In this document: positions 1-7,586 of the stretch, one piece after another
How positions within the stretch are numbered: position 1 is the stretch's first letter
How the letters are laid out: every line of letters begins with the position of its first letter
From: an uncultured Lachnospiraceae bacterium
GTDB lineage: Bacteria; Bacillota; Clostridia; Lachnospirales; Lachnospiraceae
Direction of reading: 5' to 3'
Length of the DNA: 40,628 nucleotides
Assembly: GCA_910586355.1 (NCBI GenBank)
Contig: CAJUHJ010000020.1
Coordinates: 1-40,628, forward strand
Notes under the pieces: generated by a model
Told to the model about the DNA's origin: nothing
Databases searched by the model: none
The model's input: only the letters and a program-made list of their open reading frames with translations
Position numbers and translations under genes: made by a program

Positions 1-1230
1 AACGGAACAGTGGAAGGCTGCACCAATTCCGGAAATGTAACAGGGAATGGAGACAAATCGCCAGGGGCTATCATAGGAAACAACCAGAACCCGAACCCGG
101 ACGCTGTAAAGGACGATTACTACCAGAAGACGGAAGAGGTCAATAAAGACCTGACCGGAATCGGGGAAGGAACGGGCTCAGGGACAGACCCGGAGGGAAT
201 CACATCCGGGCAGACGCCGATGAACCCCGAGAAGCCGTTTAACGGCTCTGGAACGGCGGAAGACCCATACAAGATTGCGGGGAAAGATGACTTGGAAAAT
301 CTGCGCGACCTTATAAACGGCGGAAAAGATTTCACAGACGTCCATTTCGAAGTGACGAAGGATATTGACTTGGGAGGAAGCGGGGAAAACCCATGGACGC
401 CGATTGGCACAGCCGAGAACCCATTTAAGGGAACGCTCGACGGAAACGGCCATACTGTAAGCGGCCTGCATATCAATGACAAAACGAAGGACGACCAGGG
501 GCTTTTCGGGGTCAATGCCGGAACAATTGAAAACCTGGCCGTAGCGGGAAGCGTGACTGGAAAAGACAACGTCGGCGGAATCGCTGGAGTCAATAACGAA
601 AGTGGAGTAATTAAGGACTGTACCAGTAATGTGACGGTATCCGGGGAGAACAACGCTGGCGGAATCGCCGGAAAGAATGACGGAACGATTACGGATTGCG
701 TGAATAATGGAAGCGTGACCGGAACTGGAAATAATGTTGGCGGAATCGCGGGGAATAATACCGGAACAGTAACCGGAAGCGACAACACGGGAGTTGTAAA
801 CGGCAATAACAATGTTGGGGGAATCACCGGAAATAATACCGGAACAGTAGAAGGCAACAAAAACAGCGGAGCTGTGACCGGAACTGGAACGGGTACGGGC
901 GGAATCGCCGGAACGAACAACGGCTCTTTGGACAACGACACAAACATTGCCCCGGTGACCGGAAAAGACGACGTCGGGGGAATCGCTGGAACAAACGGCG
1001 GGAACGGAACAGTGGAAGGCTGCACCAATTCCGGAAATGTAACAGGGAATGGAGACAGCGCGCCAGGGGCTATTATAGGAAACAACCAGAACACAGACCC
1101 AGGGGCAGTCAAAGACGATTACTACCAGAAGACGGAAGAGGTCAATAAAGACCTGACCGGAATCGGGGAAGGAACAGGCTCAGGGACAGACCCGGAGGGA
1201 ATCACGTCCGGCCAGACGCCGACGAATCCG
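1..1230 (+). repeat. Tandem long repeat inside the GLUG gene (period 1002 bp)
   Basis: Bases 1-230 recur with few differences at 1003-1230, an offset of exactly 1002 bp (334 codons). Both copies encode the series NGTVEGCTNSGNV, GAIIGNNQ, KDDYYQKTEEVNKDL and GITSGQTP. The window therefore begins inside one module and contains the whole of the next. The reading frame is kept, and the few differences are mostly silent or conservative. Confidence 0.9.
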
Positions 1231-2382
1231 GGCCAGCAGCCGTCCGCAGCCGACCAGGCAGCGGCGAAAGCGTTCGAGGACGGGAAAATAGCCGCTATCG
1301 TGCAGACGGCTCCAGAAGGAGGGGATGCATGGAAAAAAGCAGTAAAAGATGCGAGGGAGGCATTTGACAGTCTGACGGACAGCCAGAAAAACCTGGTATC
1401 GGAGAACGCGAAGAATATCCTGGCGGATGCGGAGGCAATCCTTAAGGCAGTGGAAAAAATCGAAGCAATTGGGACGGTTGCAAATACGCCGGAAAGCGCC
1501 GGGAAGATTAAAGATGCGAGGGACAGCTACAACGGCTTGACAATCCAGCAGAAAAACCAGTTCCCTCCGTCCGTCTTAAAGAAACTGTCCGACGCTGAGA
1601 AAGCGTACGCGGCTCTGCTGGATGGGAATGGAGGCGCAGGGAATCCGGCCCTGTCCCCGGAACAGCAAAAGCAGGTTGACGAAATAGCAGAAAAGCTGGG
1701 CGTAAGCCAGGAGACGGCCCAAAAAATCCAGGCCATTGCCGAGGAACTGGGGGTAGACCCGGAAACTCTGCTGCTGATGGACGGAAGTTTTACCGGCTCT
1801 AAATCAGAAAGCGATATCAAAGGCTCTGAGTTTGCGAAGCTTTCCGCAAGGGCGGCAAAGGTTACGAAGAACAAGGTAACTCTGAAATGGAAGAAGATAA
1901 AGGGCGCGGACGGCTACCTCATATATGGAGCGCGTTGCGGGACAAAGAAAAATAAGCTGCTGAAAACCATAAATAAGAACGGCCAGAGAAGTTACACCCA
2001 CTCGAAATTGAAAAAAGGGAAGGCTTACCGTTACGTGGTGCGCGCCTACAAGATGGTCGACGGCAAGAGAATTACCATTTCCGCTTCCAAGACAGTCCAC
2101 GTCTTTACGGACGGCGGCAAGTATGGAAATGCCAAAACCATAAAGCTGAAAAAATCAAAGGCCGTCATCAAAGCAGGCAAGACCTTTAAAATCAGCGCAA
2201 AGGAGATTAAGAAGAAAAAACCGCTGAGAAAGCACAGGCAGATTTGTTACGAGTCAAGCAACAAAAACGTGGCGACAGTGACAAAGAAAGGCGTAATCAA
2301 GGGAATGGCAAAAGGAACGTGTAAAATATACGTTTACGCTCAAAACGGGATATGCAAGACTGTAAAAGTAACTGTAAAATAG
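1..2382 (+). CDS. GLUG-repeat surface protein, 3' part (5' end outside window)
   Basis: The frame is open from base 1, so the start lies upstream. About 790 residues are visible. They begin with the tail of one large module, followed by a full module of GLUG-type repeats (recurring GGIAGxNxGT and GTVxGxxNxGxV). Next comes a helical Ala/Lys-rich region (about residues 415-600) and an Fn3-like domain (TLKWKKIKGADGYLIY). It ends in a Lys-rich Big2-like domain (SSNKNVATVTKKGVIKG). No LPXTG motif or C-terminal membrane anchor is present, so attachment, if any, must come from the missing N-terminus or the basic C-terminus. GLUG proteins are typically secreted or cell-surface proteins of gut anaerobes; an adhesin role is inference. 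The gene is visibly more GC-rich than its neighbours, and bases 1-230 repeat at 1003-1230. Confidence 0.85.
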   Translation, partial: NGTVEGCTNSGNVTGNGDKSPGAIIGNNQNPNPDAVKDDYYQKTEEVNKDLTGIGEGTGSGTDPEGITSGQTPMNPEKPFNGSGTAEDPYKIAGKDDLENLRDLINGGKDFTDVHFEVTKDIDLGGSGENPWTPIGTAENPFKGTLDGNGHTVSGLHINDKTKDDQGLFGVNAGTIENLAVAGSVTGKDNVGGIAGVNNESGVIKDCTSNVTVSGENNAGGIAGKNDGTITDCVNNGSVTGTGNNVGGIAGNNTGTVTGSDNTGVVNGNNNVGGITGNNTGTVEGNKNSGAVTGTGTGTGGIAGTNNGSLDNDTNIAPVTGKDDVGGIAGTNGGNGTVEGCTNSGNVTGNGDSAPGAIIGNNQNTDPGAVKDDYYQKTEEVNKDLTGIGEGTGSGTDPEGITSGQTPTNPGQQPSAADQAAAKAFEDGKIAAIVQTAPEGGDAWKKAVKDAREAFDSLTDSQKNLVSENAKNILADAEAILKAVEKIEAIGTVANTPESAGKIKDARDSYNGLTIQQKNQFPPSVLKKLSDAEKAYAALLDGNGGAGNPALSPEQQKQVDEIAEKLGVSQETAQKIQAIAEELGVDPETLLLMDGSFTGSKSESDIKGSEFAKLSARAAKVTKNKVTLKWKKIKGADGYLIYGARCGTKKNKLLKTINKNGQRSYTHSKLKKGKAYRYVVRAYKMVDGKRITISASKTVHVFTDGGKYGNAKTIKLKKSKAVIKAGKTFKISAKEIKKKKPLRKHRQICYESSNKNVATVTKKGVIKGMAKGTCKIYVYAQNGICKTVKVTVK

Positions 2383-2412
2383 CCTGCATACCCCGGCAGG
2401 GGCGTATGCAGG
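2383..2412 (+). terminator. Hairpin just after the GLUG stop codon
   Basis: CCTGCATAC (2383-2391) pairs with GTATGCAGG (2404-2412), and a CCC/GGG core extends the stem. It abuts the stop codon and has no U-tract. It probably stabilises the mRNA 3' end or works with the terminator at 2431. Confidence 0.6.
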
Positions 2413-2430
2413 AATGGGAGGAAAAGAAGG

Positions 2431-2467
2431 ACCTGGCACATGAGAATGAGTGCCAGGTTCTTTTTAT
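2431..2467 (+). terminator. Rho-independent terminator of the GLUG gene
   Basis: ACCTGGCAC (2431-2439) pairs perfectly with GTGCCAGGT (2450-2458) around a 10-nt loop and is followed by TCTTTTTAT. This is a canonical intrinsic terminator on the plus strand. It ends against the decayed transposase remnant on the other strand. Confidence 0.85.
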
Positions 2468-2682
2468 ACAACGGCAAATACATCAAAGTCGGTGATCCGG
2501 CTGATTGTGCTGTCAGAAATATCCATGTCATAAAGTTCCTTACTATGGGATTCTATATCGCCATAGCTTGTGTGCATAGTCTTCCTGGAATACCCGTTAC
2601 GGCTGTTGTCGATCTCCTTGAGGCAGCTGCACATCATTTCCCTCGTTGCCGTTTTTTGCGGGCTCTCATTTTTTCTTGCCAT
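2464..2682 (-). pseudogene. IS256-family transposase, internally deleted remnant
   Basis: A 72-codon frame encodes pieces of an IS256 (mutator) transposase in the right order with the middles missing. The start MARKNESPQK is joined to NSRNGYSRKT, then to IESHSKELYDMDISDSTISRITD, shown here in two parts (IESHSKELYD and MDISDSTISRITD), then to a short piece resembling the IYAVV segment. Intact family members are about 400 residues, so most of the protein, including the DDE catalytic core, is gone. The joints fall in frame, so the frame stays open. It cannot transpose. Upstream on the minus strand is a good ribosome binding site (TTTGGAGG), as in a real IS 5' end. The family call rests on remembered motifs, not on a search. 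Confidence 0.75.
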
Positions 2683-2754
2683 AATAAAACCTCCAAACTG
2701 AGTAATTGTATCTTACACCAGTTTGAAGGTTTACACAAACTTTGGGATAGTCCC
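2464..2754 (-). mobile_element. IS256-family element remnant with left inverted repeat only
   Basis: Read on the minus strand, the element appears to begin at 2754 with GGGACTATCCCAAAG followed by TTTGTGTAAAC. This resembles IS256-family terminal repeats, which often start GGG-CTGT-CCC. The transposase remnant follows. No matching right terminal repeat is seen before the GLUG terminator, so the right end is lost. The left end cuts into the restriction-modification pseudogene next to it. Confidence 0.6.
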
Positions 2755-4421
2755 TCAGTTCCATTTTTTGATAGTCAGGCGTTTTATCATCTTTGACAGG
2801 TAAAGAAATCCAAAGACTGTCTGCATCTTTTGCATAAAAATTCTTTCCATAATCGAATTGTCCATTATGTGATGATTTGTGTATAGCAGCGGTTACAAAA
2901 ATAGCGGCTTTCATTGGTAATTTCTCTGTATGGACAACGGCAATATGATCATCGCATCCATACTCATAATTTCTATATTTTGCGGAACCAAACATATCAA
3001 TGGTAACTGTATTTTTCGAAAAAACATGAAAACTGTTTCCTATAAATGCAGAAATTCCTTCGTCTGTTTCGCCTGCAGTAACAAATGGTAAGGCACCGGA
3101 AATTCTGTCGTCGCCTTTTAGGCGAATTCCTCTTGTTGATTTTCCAAACAATTCTTTTAAATTAAACTTATTCCATTTTAGCTCATTATAAGAAGTAATT
3201 GCGTTTTCCTCTTCACTGGATAATTATGAATTATCCAGTCCGCTTATTTTTAGATAAGCGGATAGTTCCGCTATAAAAGATTCCATAAATTCAAAGTTAA
3301 TTTCACCTTGTTCAGTTATGGGAAGTTTTACAATCGTGTTCTTAAATGTGTTATCTACATCTCTTACAAGGACGGATAGTAATTTCTCTCTCTGCTTGTT
3401 TAATAAAGTTGTAAAAAATAATATAGAACTTTTGGGAATGGTAATCTTTGGTGTGATTTTCCGTACAACAACATCATTTAGTTTATCATGGGAAAATCCC
3501 AGCCAGCTATACATTTCATTGAAAAGCCTGCCTGTGAAACTGGTGGTTAAACCTATTTTATAGTATATGCCTAAGTCGTCTACTATTTTTGTAAAGACAC
3601 GTTTTAATTGGCTTTCGCCATTTACCGCTTTATTGATGTTATCGGTTGTAAGGGTATTTTGAAGTGTTCGAATGATTAACTCACGTTTTTCCTGTGGTAA
3701 ATTTTTCACGTTTAAAAATGCCGCTATTTTTCATAAAATGATGTCTCCGTCCCGATTGCCGATTTCGGGAGATGATTTTAATTCTGATTTTTCAAGCGCT
3801 GTAACATTACCAGGTACGCCCAAAGTTGCAATGATGGAAGCTGCAACCAAATAAACGCGGTCGCTTTCTCCAAGCCCGTTTTCATTTTGGTAAATATCAT
3901 TATTGAGTTTCACAAGACTAGCGTTAATTTCTCGTTTGCGCTGTTCTTTCAATTTATCAAGCTCATCTTGAGATAATTGCAGACACTTTACTTTTTCAAT
4001 AAATTGATTGAAATTATCTTTTTTTAAAAAAGAAAAATCTGTGTAGTCGTCAACTTTTTGCCCTATGCCAAAATTACTTTTTGAAACATAATATACCCCT
4101 ATTGCATATTCGATGCTGCCAGTATCATTTTTAAAACCAGTCATACCAATAGCAATTATGTCTGTATAACTGGTATAATGCAGCAGCGCATTTGCATAGT
4201 GCACTGCGCCGTTTACAGCAGTAAGAATTAATATTCTTAAAGTCAAGTCTGTTGCCTCCTGCGCCGCCGTTTTTTGAATAGTAATCTTCCAGCGCCCAGT
4301 CAATTTCAGTACTTAAAGATTCCTATTCTAATTTATAGTCTAATTTATATGATTTGAGCCATCCGTTTGCTAAATCTGCGATATTAGGTTCAATTGATTT
4401 CATCAGTTTTTTAGTCGGCAT
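2755..4421 (-). pseudogene. Restriction-modification gene (methyltransferase/specificity, BcgI-like), multiply broken
   Basis: Read from ATG at 4421, the pieces line up as one decayed protein. (1) An N-terminal segment MPTKKLMKSIEP..ANGWLKSYKLDYKLE ends at TAG 4325-4323, followed in frame by ESLSTEIDWALEDYYSKNGG. (2) An apparent internal deletion and one extra T (TAC-T-GCTGTA) shift the frame into AVNGAVHYANALL. (3) A TGA at 3733-3731 lies between GNRDGDIIL and KIAAFLNVKNLPQEK. (4) The methyltransferase start LFNEMYSWLGFSHDKLNDVV is joined directly to the end of a specificity domain (FEFMESFIAEL). (5) A TAA at 3226-3224 precedes a second specificity domain (FGKSTRGIRL, NTVTIDMFGSAKYRN, NFYAKDADSLWI). 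(6) The IS remnant truncates the 3' end. The methyltransferase catalytic motifs are absent. It starts 25 bp behind leuA on the same strand. The family call is from remembered sequences. Confidence 0.75.
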
Positions 4422-4446
4422 ATTAGATTTATCCTTTAGTTTTTTC

Positions 4447-6141
4447 TTATTTTGTATTATGCGTAGAAAGTGATTTATCTAAGGTTTTCAGACCGGCGCG
4501 GTTGATGGCGGCGGTCAGGGCATTGATAGAGGCTTTGATAATATCTTCGTCCATGCCTACGCCCCAGATAAGTTTTTCATGCGCCGTAATTCCAACATAT
4601 GCCAAAGCTTTCGAAGAAGAACCGCGGGAAAGGGCGTGTTCCGTATATTCCGTCAGCTCATACGTAATATGAAAATGTTTTTTGATTGCTTTACTGACTG
4701 CGTCAAGACGTCCGTTTCCGTTGGCGGTTACAATATCCGTTGCATCCGGCGTCGTAATTGTGACTGTCGCTTCCATGCCGTCATGCTGCCTAAAGTGTAC
4801 TTCCGGGATATGGAATGTACTCGAAATATTATGGTAAGTTTCTTCAAATATATTGTAAATCCGCTTGGCGTCTAATTCACTGTGCTCTTTATCCGAAACA
4901 TCTTTGACAAGATAGCCGAATTCTTCCCGCATTTTATCTGGAAGCATAATACCATAGGCCTGTTTTAAAACGTAGCTGACGCCTCCTTTTCCAGATTGGC
5001 TGTTGATACGGATAACGTCGGAATCGTAAGTGCGTCCAAGGTCTTTTGGGTCAATCGGAAGATACGGAACGGTCCAATAAGGGTCGTCTCCGGCGGCATG
5101 GCATGACATTCCTTTGGAAATTGCGTCTTGGTGGGAACCAGAAAAAGCAGTAAATACCAAATCTCCGGCATAAGGCTGGCGCATAGATACTTCCATGTTG
5201 GTCAGCTCTTCATATGTTTTGCGAATTTCTTTCATATTGTGGAAATTCAGGCCGGGATCAACGCCAAGAGAATACATATTCATTCCAAGCGTTACAATAT
5301 CAACGTTTCCAGTGCGTTCCCCATTGCCGAATAACGTGCCTTCAATCCGGTCTGCGCCTGCCAAAAGACCAAGTTCAGCATCGCTGATTCCGCTGCCCCT
5401 GTCGTTATGCGGGTGTAAGGAAATAATGACGCTGTCTCGGTACTTTAAATTTTTATGAAAATATTCAATCTGGCTTGCAAAGACGTGCGGCATGGAATAC
5501 TGTACGGTGGAAGGCAGGTTGATAATTGCTTTGCGTTCCGGCGTCGGCTGCCATACGTCTAATACGGCGTTGCAGACTTCTAAAGCGTAGTCCATTTCTG
5601 TTCCGGTAAAACTTTCCGGAGAATATTCAAAAGAAATATTTCCTTTTTCTTGTTTGGACAAGTCATAAACAAGCTGCGCGCCGTCTACTGCTATCTTTTT
5701 GATTTCTTCTTTGGATTTTTTAAATACTTGTTCCCTCTGTGCAACAGACGTTGAATTGTAAACATGTACAATGACGTTTGGGGCGCCGTCAATTGCTTCA
5801 AAAGTACGTTTAATAATATGTTCTCTTGCCTGTGTCAGCACCTGTACTGTAACATCTTTGGGAATCATATTCCGCTCTATAATAGCGCGTAAAAATTGGT
5901 ATTCTGTTTCAGAAGCTGCCGGAAAACCAACTTCAATATGTTTAAATCCAATAGCTACAAGCATTTGGTAAAATTTGAGTTTTTCTTCTAAGTTCATTGG
6001 CTCAATCAATGCCTGGTTGCCGTCGCGTAAATCGACGCTGCACCAGATAGGAGCCGTATCAATCGAATCCTTTTTTGCCCAGTCAAAACAGTCTTCTGGC
6101 GGTAAAAAATACATTTTCCGGTACTTTTCAAATCCTTTCAT
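4447..6141 (-). CDS. leuA: 2-isopropylmalate synthase
   Basis: This enzyme condenses acetyl-CoA with 2-oxoisovalerate to give 2-isopropylmalate, the first committed step of leucine synthesis in the cytosol. The 564-residue protein is the long LeuA form. It has an N-terminal TIM barrel with the catalytic/metal signature SVDLRDGNQ (about residues 35-43), the metal-binding HPHNDRG and GNGERTGNVD (about 240-285), then a C-terminal regulatory domain that normally binds leucine. The start ATG at 6141 follows a GTGAGGA ribosome binding site. No leuB, leuC or leuD is adjacent in the window. Expression is under the T-box leader at 6204-6498. The gene is intact; the decayed restriction gene begins only 25 bp downstream with no terminator between. 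Confidence 0.95.
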   Translation of the reverse strand: MKGFEKYRKMYFLPPEDCFDWAKKDSIDTAPIWCSVDLRDGNQALIEPMNLEEKLKFYQMLVAIGFKHIEVGFPAASETEYQFLRAIIERNMIPKDVTVQVLTQAREHIIKRTFEAIDGAPNVIVHVYNSTSVAQREQVFKKSKEEIKKIAVDGAQLVYDLSKQEKGNISFEYSPESFTGTEMDYALEVCNAVLDVWQPTPERKAIINLPSTVQYSMPHVFASQIEYFHKNLKYRDSVIISLHPHNDRGSGISDAELGLLAGADRIEGTLFGNGERTGNVDIVTLGMNMYSLGVDPGLNFHNMKEIRKTYEELTNMEVSMRQPYAGDLVFTAFSGSHQDAISKGMSCHAAGDDPYWTVPYLPIDPKDLGRTYDSDVIRINSQSGKGGVSYVLKQAYGIMLPDKMREEFGYLVKDVSDKEHSELDAKRIYNIFEETYHNISSTFHIPEVHFRQHDGMEATVTITTPDATDIVTANGNGRLDAVSKAIKKHFHITYELTEYTEHALSRGSSSKALAYVGITAHEKLIWGVGMDEDIIKASINALTAAINRAGLKTLDKSLSTHNTK

Positions 6142-6203
6142 AAATTAAAATCCTCACTTTCTAAAATATGGTTTTACAGTTCCGTTTTTTGGCAGCAAGA
6201 AAA

Positions 6204-6498
6204 CTGCCTGTGAAATAAAAAAAGCCCTGCGTCTCTAAAAACACTTAGAGACGTAAGACATCTTACGCGGTACCACTCTAATTCATGGATTATCATGCTC
6301 TCTGTCGGTACGGGAACGATAAATTCCTTATACCTTATCCCAATAACGGCGGATATCCGTCTGCACCTACTCTCTGAAAAAATTTCAGGCAGCAACTCCA
6401 AGGCGAGTTCCTTATTCTTCATCTGCTGTCTCGCAGCGGCCGGCAGCTCTCTGAAATCTGATAGAACAAGTACTATTCCTTTTCTTCGTCTTTTTATG
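6204..6498 (-). promoter_or_regulatory. Leucine T-box riboswitch of leuA
   Basis: The minus-strand leader has the T-box core AGAGTGGTACCGCG (about 6278-6266). It also has a Stem I region with CAGAGAGCTGCCGG and a probable specifier context GGAACTCGCC, in which CTC is a leucine codon. The terminator is CGTCTCTAA pairing with TTAGAGACG (6253-6230), followed by a run of seven T (6223-6217). Uncharged tRNA-Leu would stabilise the antiterminator and allow leuA transcription. The specifier was read by eye and fits the downstream gene. Confidence 0.9.
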
Positions 6499-6504
6499 GA
6501 AGCT

Positions 6505-6533
6505 ATCATATCATATTTTGTCTGGAAGGTAAA
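6505..6533 (-). promoter_or_regulatory. Promoter of the T-box-leuA transcript
   Basis: On the minus strand, -35 TTTACC (6533-6528), a 17-bp spacer and -10 TATGAT (6510-6505) precede the T-box Stem I. The start would be near 6498. Confidence 0.65.
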
Positions 6534-6602
6534 GAGGGAAAATACATTTCAGGTTTTTTTGTGATTTTTATTATTGTGGAATGTAATAGGTGTTGCAATG
6601 AG

Positions 6603-6647
6603 TGAACAAGGGTAGAGTGGTACTTTATGCTGTTCTACCCTTGTTCA
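6603..6647. repeat. Perfect 14-bp inverted repeat between two minus-strand genes
   Basis: TGAACAAGGGTAGA (6603-6616) pairs perfectly with TCTACCCTTGTTCA (6634-6647) around a 17-nt loop. It lies just downstream of the secreted-protein gene (which ends at 6707) and upstream of the leuA promoter. It may end the transcript arriving from 6707, but neither side has a U-tract, so its role is uncertain. Confidence 0.6.
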
Positions 6648-6706
6648 TTCTAGAAATTATGTATTGCCTAAGATTTGTTAGAAATCTAAAAGGTTTTCGA
6701 AAAATT

Positions 6707-7411
6707 TTATTCTACTTCTGAAGGCCAGAGGGCGGTGTTAATAGTTCCTTGTTTTTCAGCTGCAAAGAAAAATGAAGACGTTTCTGGTCCGCCACCTACA
6801 ATTTGGATATAGTATGTACCTATGAAATCACAATTATAAACAAATTTCTCAGGCATACCAGTTTGTGGATTAGGTGCACCATATTTTTCCCACGTACCAT
6901 GGGGATTTGCCCATAAATAAATATGCCTATCATGTCTATATAGGTTTTTTAAAACAACATCATATTTATATCCCCATGTCATGGGAAGATAGAACCAATC
7001 TTCGTCTCCTTCTTCATGACAGTTTGCTGCTGTATACCCTTCTGTGAAAATCCAACCGGATAATTTGGTTGTTCGTTTATAATCATATGCATCACGCATT
7101 GAGTTATTGGGCTCATATTTATCAGGTTTAACAGTGGATTTTGTTCCATATGTTTGTATGTTTTTATTTTGAATCATTTCTTGAAATTCACTTTCACTTA
7201 GTGTTTCCAAGAGACATGCTTCTGGGCTTTCTGTATCACTTATATCCATTCCTTCGTCTGGTTGGTCGAATTCAGCAAAGCTCATAGTATCATTTACAGA
7301 TGTTTTAGTTTTATCTAAGGCATCTTCTGCTCGGCTTGAAATAGAGCCGATTGTACCTACTGTCATACTAATTGCTGCAATTATAAATGCTAAGGTTTTT
7401 TTGTTTTTCAT
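6707..7411 (-). CDS. Secreted protein with PPC-like C-terminal domain
   Basis: The start at 7411 is chosen because AAAGGAGAT sits 7 nt upstream; an upstream ATG at 7435 would put that site inside the gene. The 234-residue product begins MKNKKTLAFIIAAISM, a clear signal peptide (basic start, hydrophobic core) ending near SSRAEDA. A polar, Asp/Glu-rich linker follows. The domain from about residue 95 opens with KPDKYEPNNSMRDAYDY and contains DEDWFYLP. These are the hallmark motifs of bacterial pre-peptidase C-terminal (PPC) domains, which are beta-sandwich modules on secreted proteins. No catalytic domain is present, so it is a stand-alone PPC-like exoprotein of unknown role. It lies 175 bp behind the 434-aa gene on the same strand and may be cotranscribed with it. 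Confidence 0.75.
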   Translation of the reverse strand: MKNKKTLAFIIAAISMTVGTIGSISSRAEDALDKTKTSVNDTMSFAEFDQPDEGMDISDTESPEACLLETLSESEFQEMIQNKNIQTYGTKSTVKPDKYEPNNSMRDAYDYKRTTKLSGWIFTEGYTAANCHEEGDEDWFYLPMTWGYKYDVVLKNLYRHDRHIYLWANPHGTWEKYGAPNPQTGMPEKFVYNCDFIGTYYIQIVGGGPETSSFFFAAEKQGTINTALWPSEVE

Positions 7412-7586
7412 ATTAAAATCTCCTTTTGTGTACAAAGTTCAAATTGAATAAGTTACTATTATTATTTTTAATATTGCATAGGCATCATTTTCTTTCTTGT
7501 ATATTTTTCAACAAATTCAATCCGTTTTATTAACGATAATTTCAGATAAATGTTTAACTAGATTGAATTTTTGTATACACCCTACT

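Noticed and set aside
120..1112. Long open frame on the minus strand inside the GLUG gene (330 codons)
   Set aside because: It is a mirror of the repeated Gly/Asn/Thr codons of the real gene, rich in Pro/Val/Phe with no start signal or known domain.
1..1230. Repeats in the first gene as a CRISPR array
   Set aside because: They are in-frame protein-coding repeats of variable spacing, with no unique spacers.
2666..4303. Three separate short genes of unknown function on the minus strand
   Set aside because: From about 4230 down to 2755 they lie in one frame split only by two stop codons and match successive parts of a restriction-modification protein, so one pseudogene explains them better.
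6174..6509. 111-codon minus-strand frame over the leuA leader
   Set aside because: The stretch is the T-box leader, whose structure explains it; the frame has no ribosome binding site of its own.
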